Positions 47,292 through 59,331 of a DNA stretch of 64,000 bases are shown piece after piece. The stretch lies in the NCBI GenBank assembly GCA_946811185.2, contig OX328101.1, forward strand, positions 33,340,122 through 33,404,121. Direction: 5' to 3'. This stretch comes from Hippopus hippopus (taxonomy: Eukaryota; Mollusca; Bivalvia; Cardiida; Cardiidae). Below the pieces are notes generated by a model. The model saw only the letters and a program-made list of their open reading frames with translations. It did no database searches and was not told where the DNA came from. The first letter of the stretch is position 1. Every line of letters begins with the position of its first letter. A program made the position numbers and the translations under genes.

Positions 47292-48481
47292 TATAGGTAG
47301 TTTGAGGTTCATAGGGACCCCCTGAATTTTGAAATATCTTAAAACATGCTTTAGCTATTGTACTGAAAATTTGCCTAGTTACTAATATTACCTATACCAA
47401 CTATGAGTGAATTTTTCAGAATTTTTGATAACTTAGTTTGAATTTTTTGCATTCAATACAATGTTAAAATGTATGAACAAAAAAGGTTTAAAACGGTGGG
47501 AGGGTTGAAGGCTATTCCGAGTAAAGGGTTAACCTGTTTATGAAAACAATTCCCATGCAAATACTGTAACTGTGGTCGTCTATTGTTTGAACAGCAAAAA
47601 CTTCAACTTTTGAGGCCCTCATTTTTTTATTTGGGTTTTATTTTAGCAATTCAATATCAGAGACTTGCACGCACTTGTTTACACTGTTTTCTTTTGGAAC
47701 CATGGTCAACCACAGGTGTTTTTCTGAAACCCAGTGAAACGTTGGCTCACATCATGTGGTATAGCATACAACAATAAAATGGAGTTGGGTGAATTGTATG
47801 AATTGGTTAAGTTCCATAAATGTTGTAGATGAATTTTTACGGTCAAAGGGACACAGTGTATTTAAGATAACCATCCTATGATTGTGACGAAAACACAATT
47901 GAGCTAATTTTGGGCGAACTGAAAAAATGTTAGCGAAAAACAATTCAAAACAAAGCATGAAAGACCTTCGAGTCTAAGTGTCAGGAGGTATCGAAAACAC
48001 ATATCTCAACAGAAGTGGTGTAAAACATGAAGCCATTACAAAAATAAAATTGAGACCAAATTTTGGAGAACAGACACGATAAAAGAGAACATTGGGCAAA
48101 TAATTTTAAATTTTGAAGATTTGTATGAAAGTGACGAAATGAATATCGAAGGTAAGGTATAGAACCATATTATTTGTACAGAAAACAATTTCAGGTCCTC
48201 GTATTTAACTAAAGTGAGGAACTGAGGCCATCACTTGTACAATTCTGTTTTTAGTTCTGGTCACTATACAAAACCATCGGAGAAGTTAAGATTCAGGACA
48301 AAAAAAAAAATATTACTAGAATACGCAAAATGCTCTCTTGCGGAGAAAAAAAATTAATTTTGGCTGTGAGAGTTGGTAAGGTCATTTTTATAGACTTTGC
48401 AAAGTTTAGTAAAAACTGATGCGGGATTTTTCAAGATATTTCAAAATTCAGGGGGTCCTAATGAACCTCAAACTACCTATA
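47292..48481. mobile_element. 1.19-kb TIR element, noncoding
   Basis: TIRs of about 48 bp begin TAGGTAGTTTGAGGTTCAT and are bounded by TA on both sides. The internal sequence is AT-rich with no convincing frame. The TA target suggests a Tc1/mariner-type non-autonomous element, but the superfamily is uncertain. Confidence 0.75.
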
Positions 48482-48523
48482 CGGATGTGAATCAGGTCCG
48501 AGAATGATGTCGCTGCAGTAGCG

Positions 48524-48838
48524 TAGACCAGCCCGCATAGCTCAATAGGTAGAGCGTAGGACTCGTGAACGTGATGTTTCGAGTCACTTGAGGGTGTGGG
48601 TTCGATCCCCACGGCTGGCCATCTAAAAAATTACTGATAGTCTTTCGGATGAGACGTTAAACTGAGGTCCCGTTTGACGGTGCTATACGCCGAGCACGTA
48701 AAAGAACCAGGCGTAACTTAATATGGGCTTCGTCCTGTATCTGCACTATCCCCCGTAACAATACTAACAGCCTTCAGGGGGCGTCGCCCATATGGGCAAC
48801 CGGTGGCGACGATAAATAAACGCAAATTCAATCAATCA
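48524..48838 (+). mobile_element. SINE family 4, full length, conserved core
   Basis: A tRNA-like head (CATAGCTCAATAGGTAGAGC, B box GGGTTCGATCCCCAC) is followed by the core CTTTCGGATGAGACGTTAAA and AAAAGAACC of the widely shared invertebrate SINE core type, then a tail ending CAATCAATCA. A 12-bp target duplication GCTGCAGTAGCG flanks it (48512-48523, 48839-48850). Confidence 0.9.
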
Positions 48839-48850
48839 GCTGCAGTAGCG

Positions 48851-50864
48851 CCGGGCTAGCGGTGGAAACAATCCAGTCGACTTTTTTCACCAACTAAACC
48901 CTTCAAAAAGAAAATATGAATATGAATCCCTGGCGATCAAAGCCACTAGGGGTATTGCAGAAAGACAGTAGATCTAGTGAAAAAGATCTATAAAAAGTGA
49001 AGTTTTTTCCCCTTTTCCTCTTTACAAGCAATGTGACATGTGACTGTGAATTTCTTCTTTTCCGTCTTGTCTTTTTTTTTCTCTCTCTCTCTCTCTGTCT
49101 CTCTCTCTCTCATAGATCTAGGTCAGGTCTACATGCAGAGAGGAAATGTCTCTGTAAAATGTTCTTTAAAAGACTGTGAACCAATAATCACTCCAAGTTA
49201 TTTGTTTCTGAACCTAGATCTAAATTAAAAAAATTTTCGAACAACTGTCTTTATTTTGTGAAGGGAATAGGGACCGTTCGCCCTATTTCACATTCATAAA
49301 GTCCTGTATACACATACATCTACGAAAGAAGAATGCATTCTGCTGTTGACAATGCTCAAAAGTGGTTTTGGTAAAGTCGAGATTCGAAGTCAAAACCCCA
49401 TGATTTCAAGGTCTAGCTCGTCATTTGAATTATTGGAAGCCGCTCGAAAGCGGCTTCCAGTAGGAATGTACCTAAACTATTTACCATGTAGATGATCAGT
49501 AATTATTCGATAGGTCATAATTTTTGTAAAATTTCTAATAATGTTGTGTTGTTGTGACAGAATTACTCCACGTGACTCTTTCTTAAGTATTCCAACTGAC
49601 CTACATGAAATTCAAACCTGGTTTTCTTGCAGTATATAGTTCATTCCCAAATAACAATAAAAAAAATACAGAAAGATAAACATCCTTTAATTGGCTAGTC
49701 CCCCGAAGTTTTCAAACATATAGGATTCCTTCTATTTTTCCAAACGAAGTTGTTATGCTTTCCGTTTATCACAAGCTTTCCCACCTCTCAATGGTTTTCG
49801 CATTTGTCTACTTTTTTACAAAACAAAATAATGATGATTATGATATAGAGAGCATCTTAGAATATGATAATCAGAATCAATTTTATGTACAAGTTTTTCG
49901 TCCAATCTTAATTTGTAAAGGATAAAACGGCGGTTAACCTTTGATCAAGGTACAGACTGGTTACCTCCCTACACAAGAGGCGTCTACATCAGCTATTTAT
50001 AGAATACTTGCGAAAAGATAACCCTTTTTCTTCCCTTCGTCGACACTTTAGCCGAATGGTTTTTTGTTACACGAAACATCTACCTTCTGAGACCTGCAAA
50101 ATTTAGCATTTACTGTATTATGTGTCGAAGCTGTTATGATCAGACTGTACGTGCTGTACGGTATGGTCCTGATCTACAGAAGCCTTGAAACCAGGCCTGC
50201 TTGAAACATGATGTATGGATCGTGATGTACATTGACTACAGTAATTATCATGATGGTGCCTGGTGCTCTAAGGGTTGAAGCTGCTCGAAAATGACGGAAA
50301 TAGATGAAGATCAGACAGCACATAGCCCGTGTAATATTTTTTTAATATTCTATAAGATATTTCGTAAACATAAAAGAAAATCTTGTTTGTTTTCCTTACT
50401 CAGTGTATTTATTTCGTTGTGTAGTCGAAGGGTTAAATTTATTACAGAACCTATTACTGTGAATATACAACTTTTTTTTCGTCGCTGCTGGTCAAAGGTT
50501 TAGAATAGCTCTTGAAATTTACATTAGAAGTTTTACACTAGGTATGTACAAGGCCTATGCAGAAAATGGTTCAAACTAGTGTTTATTAAACGAAATATGT
50601 ATAGTAATAGTTATCATGTTGTGGTTGAATAGATCCAGATCTTTAAAGATTTAAAAAATGTTTGTGTGTGTGTGTGGCTGCCATTTCAGGAATAAAAGAA
50701 ATGTGGTTTGTGCCAACTGTGCAGGCTATTATCAGAATAATTTTGGAGATGCCATGCAAAAGTTTTTGTTTCTAGAGTAGAAATGTAAAGATTCACTGTG
50801 TTACAAGCATGCTAAGATACTTTTTGACAATCAATAAGATCATCTTTTAAATAAAAGTTGTTGA

Positions 50865-50895
<31 letters not shown>

Positions 50896-51540
50896 CTTTT
50901 TTGTTGTAAAAAAAAAGAAACACAAAGAAGAGATCACTGATAAAAATTGTAAATACATGTAAACATCACATGTGAATAACGATCTTAGTATCACTTTGAA
51001 TAATTGGTAACTTAAATAATTCTGTAGTATTGCCTTTAATGCCGCTATAGAAGTTTCCTTTCTTAAATCATTAAATAAATGGAAAATGCTGTATATGAAT
51101 GTGCAATTTCTCCATTTTCAAATTTCGAGTACAAATTTAAAAATTCCGATGCTTTTACGTGTTTTTTTTTCCCCCCAAATAAACATCACTTTATGATATT
51201 AATATAATAACAAGATTATTTAAGATTCATCTCTAAACTTCCTTTTTTTTTTTTTTAAGAATTAGAATACATGTACATATTATTTTCTGTTTCTCTTTTC
51301 CTTGCATTTTAGTACCATTTGTCATGATTTTCCGCTGGTGGGGGTTGGGGGTAAAAACAGATACAAAAAATGTAATCACAATTTCTCAAGAGAGTCAATA
51401 TTTCTGAAATTGTCCACCAAAAGATTGCGGCTTCTATGATGCTATGCATCATAAATTTGTCTTGTTAGATATTTGTTCCACAAATCATTCACGTCGCTCG
51501 TATTTGAGGCTTTGCCTTTTGCATATTACGGACGAGGTTA
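48851..51540. other. No gene seen
   Basis: Holds a (CT)n run, a perfect 10-bp stem hairpin GGAAGCCGCTCGAAAGCGGC... at 49435-49458, a T33 run at 50864, and an open stretch after CTCATAG at 49117 (GNVSVKCSLKDC) that lacks a donor. Confidence 0.55.
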
Positions 51541-52080
51541 GATGTAGGTACGGAATCGGCCGGGTTGTGACGAGTGAGACTAACATTGACATTGTCAGAG
51601 TGCTTTGATTTCTATCATAGTAGAATGGTTCTGTTCGTCATAACCACTTCAAATATATTTACAACCAGCCTATATTTAATTCGGAGAACCATTCAGCTAC
51701 GACCTTAACCTTATGGGCTGCAGACGAAACGTGAAAATATTCTCTAACATGATGGAAGCTATCAAACGTTAGAAGCAGTCGTATGATGAAGCAATTTTAT
51801 GTTACGTAATAGAGTACAAGCCCGGACACCAGATCCTAGTAGTCCCCGTAGGTAGGTTGCTTAAAAAGAATCATTAAAAGACAAGTCGAGGAAGCAGTGC
51901 AAGTGGGCTCGCTTGACCCATACTGTAGGCACTTGGTTTCCATGACTTAAGTTTCACAATTTACATTAATTTCTGTATATCATAGATACTAGTAATTATG
52001 ATATGCAGAAATAGAAGAGGTAAGGTACAAAAGTAAAAGACGGGGAAACCGAGTGCCTATGGTTTGACCCACAATTCATT

Positions 52081-52320
52081 TGGCTTGCAACACGCGAAAA
52101 GGGGCATTCGGACATTCGCGTAAAGTATCGTCTCGGATAATCCGAGACGGCACTTTACATCTACAGTAGATTTTGTTCTTCAGTAGACTTAAGCAAAACA
52201 GAAAATTACATAAAAACGGAAAGTGTCGTTTCGGATTAGCCTGCACAGACTGCACAGGCTGATCTGAGACGACACTTTACGCAGATGTTTGATTGCTCCT
52301 TTTCGCATGTTGCAAGCCAT
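52081..52320. mobile_element. MITE-D, well preserved
   Basis: TGGCTTGCAACACGCGAAAA and TTTTCGCATGTTGCAAGCCA form the ends. It lies about 475 bp upstream of the two-exon gene at 52796. Confidence 0.8.
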
Positions 52321-52795
52321 TTGTTTGGTTTTAGGGAACACGATAGATCTACAGCACAGGAACTCAAACCCTAGTTCAAAATGGCACATTGTTAATATCG
52401 TCGAGTGCCCTTATTCCGTGAGTGTCCTTGAACCGGTGATTTTTTGTTTACATCTCGTAAAGCACATAGTTTGATGACGTCACACAGTATTTCTGCTCAT
52501 AACCCTTACCAATAATCGAACGTTTTATTGCCCTTGAATTTCAGCCAAATACCAGACAAATACTTGTAAAAAACAATCAATTATCTGATGTAAAAGAAAC
52601 TGACATCATTTTTCTTATATCTAAATAGTGTTCCTTCACACAAAATGCAAAATTAAGCTTCAGTGTTTGTTAACTTCAGTGTACAGGTGTAAAAATGAAA
52701 CTCCACTTGCACGTATGTGTTATAAATAGAAATGATGTTCTTCAACTATATCCAATTTTTTCGAATACTCACCAAATTTATTCAGCGAGCCGAGC

Positions 52796-53293
52796 ATGAC
52801 ACAGCGCACAGAAGGCAGCCATTTTGTCATGCAGTATATTCACTGTAAGTGACAATACACCTGCATTTTAAAAATAGACTGACTTTTAATCTCCACCTCT
52901 AACACTATCATGTGACATCCATTAACAGCAAAACCTTGTGGAAGTATCATTATTTTCAAATGTGGTTCTGTCTTGAAATAATTTGCAGTTTTATTGGGAA
53001 GGGGTCTATGCGCTATTAAAATTACCAGTTTGAATATGAGCTTTTCCAATTCCTATTTAAACCTCATTTTTCTGTGTTTTTTTGTAGATGTTAACAATAT
53101 CAATGAATGGTATGACTCCATCAGCCTTGATTTGGACAAAGTATCATGTGACTTAAGAGAAAAAAAAAATGGCTGTGAACTTGTATTTATTGCAATTTTA
53201 GATGATTCGACGATAATTGAATTGAATCATCAAAAGCGACACGATTTTATTGGTGAAATGAATGCTTGTTACTCATGTCATCAATGGACCTGA
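52796..53293 (+). CDS. Unrecognised two-exon gene model, about 85 codons
   Basis: Exon 1 starts at ATG 52796 and ends at 52844 with a consensus donor (CACT|GTAAGT, phase 1). Exon 2 begins at 53088 after a polypyrimidine tract ending TTTTTTTGTAG and reads in phase to TGA at 53291-53293. The junction codon is TAT. The product starts MTQRTEGSHFVMQYIHY and continues VNNINEWYDSISLDLDKV, then an acidic/lysine stretch and a hydrophobic ELVFIAIL patch; it has no clear signal peptide or membrane span. I do not recognise the family. GCCATTTTG inside exon 1 resembles a YY1 site of the kind common in animal first exons. An AATAAA lies near 53745. Exon 2 is the longest part and could contain a further small intron. 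The phase match and good splice sites argue for a real gene, but no homology supports it. Confidence 0.4.
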
Positions 53294-54093
53294 CCAAGGT
53301 GTGAAAACATGGAGTTACACACAGTGCAAAACAATGCAATTATTATAATTACACCTCCTTGATTAAAGGTCCAGTAAAGGCCAAAATATCAAAGCAGGTG
53401 TTAAAATACATTTGAATTTAAATCATTCCATTTAAAGATATGGAAAATAGTGTGGAGATGACAATCTGCTATTGTGTGGTCGGGCCATATGTTAGTTGCT
53501 GGCAGAAAAAATAATTTTAAAATCAGGCAAAAAGTAAACGAAAGACACAGCTACCTGGCAGGTTTTAACCTAGTTTTGAAATTAATTTGTCTGTCAGCGA
53601 CTTACACTTAGACCGACCATACAATGACGGATTGTCATCTTCACAATAATTTCCATACTTTTGAATGGTATAATATATTAAATTCAAATGCATTTTAACA
53701 CCTGCTTTGTTTACATTTGGCCTTTATTGTTACTTTAACTTCATAATAAAGGGATTTTTTTCAATGGAAAACCCTGGACAATTTATCAAAGACACTCTTT
53801 GATCCAAGAATGTTTAATATTGAAAAACTTAATACGAAGTTCTGATTTTGTATAGATCTACCAACATTGGTATCACCAAAAAATAAATCAGTGGTATGCT
53901 TTTCTTGGCAGAACAAAAGAAAGTTTAAATCTGCTCAGTATATTTTTTCTACTTACTCTTAATCAAGGAGTATGTCAGGCAGCAAAGTATGTATGAAATG
54001 CTTTGAATTTATATGTATGAGCAGTCTTAGTCTTGAGACTATACCAAAAGTTTCATGTCAGTGTTGTTATTTCATTATGGCAGGGATTATATC
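53294..54093. other. Possible 3' untranslated/downstream region
   Basis: Follows the TGA at 53293. GTGTTAAAATACATTTGAAT (about 53399) recurs inverted near 53690, and the sequence between is a loose palindrome (ACAATCTGCTATTGTGTGG / ...GACGGATTGTCATC), so an old hairpin element is likely. AATAAA at about 53745. Confidence 0.4.
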
Positions 54094-54205
54094 TGTATCA
54101 GCCTATCAGGGGCTGGCACTAAACACCACAAACCACCACAAAACACACCACAGACCACCACAAACCACCTCAAAGCCCAAATATATCATAAGTTATACAT
54201 GATAA
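54094..54205 (+). repeat. CACCACAAA-rich repeat
   Basis: ACTAAACACCACAAACCACC units followed by CTCAAAGCCCAAATATATCA and AAGTTATACA. An inverted relative lies at 55915. Confidence 0.7.
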
Positions 54206-54693
54206 AAGAAATGTTCAGACACTAACTTGAGAAGAAAAGTGGGTGAAATGCGGGGATGCAAAAATGGTATATCTGCCAGACAGGGCCCTAGGAAGGATAT
54301 AAATTTGTCCTTTTATTAAGTAAACAGGTTTTCCTCCAAACATAAATTTTAAATCGTATTTCATAATAAATCATATAAAATTATATCAGATTATGAATAA
54401 GATTAGAACAAGGGCATTTACATTACTTCATAAAGTTCTCAGAGATCCTTTAAGTTTAACTGTTGGTAGTACATGTTAGCGACTTATAGTGGTTAAGAAA
54501 TGAATGAATCAAGTGGGTCATGACATAATATATTAGTAGAAGAAAACAGACTAGCAAGATAATTTTTTCTGAAAAAGTCTGCGTGTTTGCATCAATCTAG
54601 AGACATGTTGGAGTCTTAAAATAATTTTACATTTACATAAGTTTAGTCTAGCAAAAAACTTCTAGTTTGGATAGACAATGTACAATAAACTGA

Positions 54694-54935
54694 TTTAACT
54701 CTTTACCAAACGACAGAATTTCAAACTAGTCCAAACTGAAAGCACTTGCAGACGACATAATAAATGTGCCTCAAATGATGGAATTAGCTTCTGAAGGGTT
54801 AGAGAAGCCTTTTGAAAACCTTTTGGGAAAAGGAGAAAATGCTGGTTACCAGCATTTTCTCCTTTACCCACAATGTTTTCAAAAGGCTTCTTCCTCAAGG
54901 TCATTAAAAGTCGGGATTGTTTGGTAAAGGGTTAA
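54694..54935 (-). mobile_element. MITE-A, longest hairpin
   Basis: TTAACTCTTTACCAAACGAC to TTTGGTAAAGGGTTAA. The palindrome extends outward through AGAAGCCTTTTGAAAAC, giving arms of about 44 bp. Confidence 0.88.
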
Positions 54936-55016
54936 CTAAGGTCTATTTCACAGACTCTTCATTATTAAGATAAGATCTTTTTGTTTTTATCAGCATTTTG
55001 GTTCTTATTCTTTCTT

Positions 55017-55243
55017 ATCTTTTTACCAAACGACAAAATTTTATACTGGTCCAAATTGAAAGCATTTGCAGACGACAAAATTAATGCGACTCAAAAATTG
55101 AAATTTGTCCTGGGAAGGGTTGAAAACATTGTGGGAAAAGGAGAAAATGCTGGTTACCAGCATTTTCTCCTTTTCCCACAAGGTTTTCAAAAGGCTTCTT
55201 TCTCAGAGCCGTGAAAACCCTGGATTGTTCGGTAAAGAGTGAA
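55017..55243 (-). mobile_element. MITE-A
   Basis: TCTTTTTACCAAACGACAAA to GTTCGGTAAAGAGTGAA; hairpin intact. Confidence 0.85.
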
Positions 55244-55914
55244 GGCTCAGTATAACACATGCTGGGAAAACCATTGAATTAATTAACGGCTCCACTGCAG
55301 AGCATAACTGACTAATCTGATACAGTGACTGTTTCATTAATACTAATCAAGAACATTGATACTGAGTGCATAATAGTAATATTCTGAACCCAAATAGAAA
55401 CTTGACAGGTACCTTTGATTTTTTTATTTAGGCTTAAATAATTTATAACTATTGGTACTGACAATTTGGAGTTTCATAAATTGGGCAAGGAGCAAATGAA
55501 CAGGACATATCTTTGTACTTTTCATACATCTTTGAATGTATAGTATAAAATAAAAAATTTAATCAAACGCCTTATCACTTCAACAGACTGAGAAAAATAG
55601 ATACTTTCAAGAATTGCAAATAACTGCTTTTCTGTATAAGTATAGTGGTTTTACTACCCAGTCAACAGTTTAGGGTCAAGGGGAAAACATCTTAACACCA
55701 TATAATCATGAGGTAGTGTTTTGACACTTAAGCTTCTCCTTTTTAGATTTTAATACATTTCTCATATTGCAAATTTATTTAAAATCTATATCATTTCAGT
55801 GTTTATTCTGGGAAATCAGAAGCAGAAATTAGCATCTGCTACATCTATAATGGCTATCACTGATGTACTCATTATGTGTTCCAACATGCTTTTTTTCCTA
55901 TCACTTGATCTAAA
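55244..55914. other. No gene seen
   Basis: AT-rich, no repeat recognised. Confidence 0.55.
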
Positions 55915-56030
55915 TTTCTGTTGACTGTGTATAACTTATGATTAATTTGGGCTTTGAGGTGGTTTGTGGTGTGGTTTGTAGTGTTTTGTGGTGATTTTTG
56001 GTGTTTAGTGCCTCCCCTATCAGGTTTATT
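55915..56030 (-). repeat. CACCACAAA-rich repeat, inverted copy
   Basis: Reverse complement of the 54094 repeat, including the GCCCAAATTAATCATAAGTT flank. The pair encloses about 1.7 kb with two MITE-A copies. Confidence 0.7.
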
Positions 56031-56944
56031 TTTTTTGCTTTAATGCAGACATAAACCTTGATGCCATCGCATGATGAGAATTGCAGAGGGGTCAAAATAG
56101 TTGTCAAAGGTCTTTTTTTATCTTATGTTCATTCTTTTTTGTATTTAACAAGCAAAACTTTGTGACCAAAACAACTGAAATCTGGCCCAAAAGCATCCAA
56201 AAATCAATTGAAAATGCATGTAGAGATGCCCATAAATCCCAAATTTTCTCTGTGGAGACCCCTGAACCCCTCTTACTAGAGAGGAAATATCCCCCCCTCC
56301 TTGTGCTCTCCCTCCTCTTGTGCCGTTGGCACTCACTGCTACCATTTGCCAAAATGCTTTCCACTATACAGCGAAGGTCCTGATTTATCAATGTGCAGTT
56401 TGCCACAGATTTTTTTGTAAATCCAAACATTAATTTTTTAAATGAAAAAATCACCAAAAATAGATGACGAAAAGTAAAATACTGTAAAATTTTGATCATG
56501 AAGAAATAACACCAGGTTTGGTAGATCTATTCATATCGAACCTCTGATTTTCTTAAAATTTCATTAATTTTTATTTTCTTTTTACAAATTTCTGCCCTCA
56601 TTTTTGCCAGCAATCTTTTAAGATACAAAGTCAGCTGCTTGAGATAAAACAGTTTGCATGCAGTTTCAAGCATTTCTGTAAATAGCCAAGCTTGCACTTT
56701 GAAAAGCTTATCAAGGACTAGTCTTATATAAAAGCCCTGATGTCTGTTATTTTTCACTGACTTTCACTGTTTATTTGGGTCTTATTAGTCCCTATATAGT
56801 TTCCTTTAGCAGACTGTGACATCAGTGATTGTTTGAACAGCAATTTTGCATACTTTTAATAGCAAAATTTGTTCAATAAAATATATGGCAGAAGTAAGAT
56901 CAACACCTACCTTCTCAATAGTTATTTGTGCAAAATTTGCCTTT
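56031..56944. other. No gene seen
   Basis: Open frames occur on both strands over the same bases at 56104-56499, typical of chance; no splice-site pair supports an exon. Confidence 0.5.
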
Positions 56945-58283
56945 TTAGCTCACCTGAGCACAACATGCTCAAGGGGAGCTTTTAGGATCACCCAGTGTCC
57001 GTCGTGCATCGTCAACAATTCTTTAAACATCAACTCCTCCTAAACCGCTGGGCCAATTTGGACCAAACTTGGCTGGAATGTTCCTTGGGAGGTCCTCTTT
57101 AAAAACTGTTCACAGAATTTGATTCCATCAAAAACTCTGGTTGCCATGGCAACCAAATGGAATTTTCTAAGAAATTCTTTAAAAATCATCTCCTCTGAAA
57201 CTGCTGGTCAGATTTTGAAATAATTTCACAGAGATGTTCCTTGGGTGACCCTTTTCAAAATTTGTTCGCGAAATTTTGATCCGTCAAGAAACATGGCTCT
57301 GGTAAATCGGGGCTACTCGCACTATATGGCCATGAAGAAATTCTTAAAAATTCTTCTTCTCTGAAACGGCTGGTCAGATTTTGAAATAATTTCACAGAAA
57401 TGTTCCTTTGGTGACCCTTTTCAAAAATTGTTCGCAAAATGCTGATTCGTCAAGAAACATGGCTCTGATGGGGGGGGGGGGGGCCCCACTTGCACAATAT
57501 GGACATTAAGAAATTCTTAAAAATTCTTCTTCCCTGAAATGGCTGGTCAGATTTTGAAATAATTTCACAGAAATGTTTCTTGGGTGACCCTTTTCAAAAA
57601 GTGTTCGAGTAATTTTGATCCATCTAGAAACATGGCTCTGGTGAATGGGGGCTACTTGCACTATACAGACATGAAGAAATTCTTAAAAATTCTTCTTCTC
57701 TGAAACGGCTGGTCAGATTTTGAAATAATTTCACAGAAATGTTCCTTGGGTGACTCTTTTCAAAAATTGTTCACAAAATTGTGATCTGTCAAGAAACATG
57801 GCTCTGATGGTGGGGGCTATTTGCACTACAGGGACATGAAGAGGAATTTCTTAATTCTTCTTCTCTGGAACGGCTGGTCAGATTTTGAAATAATTTCACA
57901 GAAATGTTCCTAGGGTGACCCTTTTCAAAAATTGTTAGGGAAACTTTATCCGTCGAAAAACAACAGCCCATTGTTGGCACCTGCATGTGGTGCTCTTGTT
58001 CAACTTATGTTTTTAGTCACTATCGAGAATGTGCTCTTCTTCAAGAAATTGTCCTTGGGTGATCTATCCAAAAATTTATTTGCAGAATTCTGATTCATCA
58101 AAATTATTGCTGTGGTGATGATTGTAGAGGTGGTGACAGATTTTGAAATGACTTTTACAGGTGACCTTTTCAAAATTGCTTAGCAAAATAATGATTTTGT
58201 TTACAAAGTTTCAATACCTCAAAAAAAAATTGGCTATGGTCCTCTCAAAAATTCAGGGGAGCGATCTAGGGCCATCTTGTTAT
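56945..58283 (+). repeat. Mollusc-type AGCTCACCTGAGC repeat with five tandem ~165-bp units
   Basis: Begins TTAGCTCACCTGAGCACAAC, passes CCGTCGTGCATCGTCAAC, and ends GGGGAGCGATCTAGGGCCAT, the typical head and tail of this widespread bivalve repeat. Inside, GGCTGGTCAGATTTTGAAAT recurs at about 57201, 57367, 57541, 57706 and 57869, spaced 163-174 bp. A G14 run lies at about 57468. Confidence 0.85.
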
Positions 58284-58398
58284 GAAATCAATTCACTCTG
58301 ATTCTACACCACAATGTTTTGTAATGAATTGTTGGTGGGATAGATGAGAAAGGTCTGAATGAAACACTAAGTGCAACTTACAGAATCATGTCTTTCTT

Positions 58399-58627
58399 TT
58401 AACTCTTTATCACAGGACAAAAATTTTGACAGATCCATACTGGAAGCATTTCCAATGGACATAGTAAATGTGGAACAAGTAATGGGATTTGTCTATAAAA
58501 GAAAAGAAAACATTGTGGGAAAAGAAAAAAATGCTGGTTACCAGCATTTTCTCCTTTTCCCACAGTGTTTTCAAAAGCTCTCTTTCTCAGGGTCGTTAAA
58601 ACTCGGGATTGTGTGGTTAAGGGTTAA
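58399..58627 (-). mobile_element. MITE-A
   Basis: TTAACTCTTTATCACAGGAC to GTGTGGTTAAGGGTTAA; hairpin GCTGGTTACCAGC intact. Confidence 0.85.
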
Positions 58628-58814
58628 GACAGTCATTGCAATAGAATTCCTTGAATACATTTGTAATCAATTTGGGTTTGTTATGCAACCATCTATATGA
58701 TTGAAAAATTAGTTTAGTTTTTAAAACATATTTTACTTCATTTGAGACACAAGTTCTTGCAACTTATACTAATCTCTCTTGATTCTCCTTCCTGGAAACT
58801 ACACTAATACTCTT

Positions 58815-58925
58815 GCTGAATGTGTGGGCCAACGGCTGTCCCAAAGTGGACATCTGCCCCCAAGTATGGAACTCAGGACCTAGTGTTTACGAGGCCAACG
58901 CTCTACCTCACAACCACAGACAGCA
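58815..58925 (-). mobile_element. tRNA-like SINE head fragment
   Basis: Minus strand carries TGAGGTAGAGCGTTGGCCTC and TAGGTCCTGAGTTCCATAC, A- and B-box-like, without a closed cloverleaf. Confidence 0.5.
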
Positions 58926-59331
58926 CACATATGATTGAAAAACATGGCACAGTCCACAAGCTAACATGAGAAAGTTTTGATTGAATTCTTATGGAATCTA
59001 GCCATTATTGAGCAAGAAAATTGCTGAATATTTTAAGACAAAACAGGTCCTAAAGGTAAATGGAGTTCTTTTACGTAATTGCACCTGTTTTAGAGAGACT
59101 GGATTTTTTATCTAGAACTAAATGGAATCCATTTGGACATTACATGCAACAGAAAAGTAAAATGTTAAATGTCTGATAGAAAGTTGTTGAAGGGTAAATA
59201 AGCATATATGCAGACTAGTAATGGGTTTGGTAATGTTACCAGTACAAAGACAATAAAGGTATTTGGTCAGAGAGTGTTGTGAATTATGATTGAAGTTTTG
59301 ATGTTTTGTGAAACAAAAAAAAGTATATAAG

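Larger units (their letters stand above)
44720..51572. mobile_element. Possible 6.85-kb element bounded by 32-bp inverted ends
   Basis: CGTCACAACTCGGCCGATTC at 44720 and its complement ending at 51572 match over 32 bp with one mismatch. The interval contains a minisatellite, the 1.19-kb TIR element and a full SINE, but no recognised transposase and no MITE-A. No target duplication is obvious, so the ends may instead be two members of one short repeat. Confidence 0.4.

Noticed and set aside
48529..48620. Possible tRNA gene
   Set aside because: Good A and B boxes, but it heads a SINE with a 12-bp target duplication and the anticodon/variable region is overlong.
49117..49228. Exon candidate after a CT-rich tract
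   Set aside because: The pyrimidine tract is a microsatellite, no donor follows and no phase partner exists.
49435..49458. Perfect 10-bp stem-loop as a histone-type or bacterial terminator
   Set aside because: Sequence does not match the histone stem-loop and no gene precedes it.
56104..56499. 131-codon minus-strand frame
   Set aside because: Overlaps an equally open plus-strand frame; no homology or splice evidence.
57203..58010. CRISPR-like regular spacing
   Set aside because: Units are long, contiguous and mutually similar with no unique spacers; eukaryotic context.
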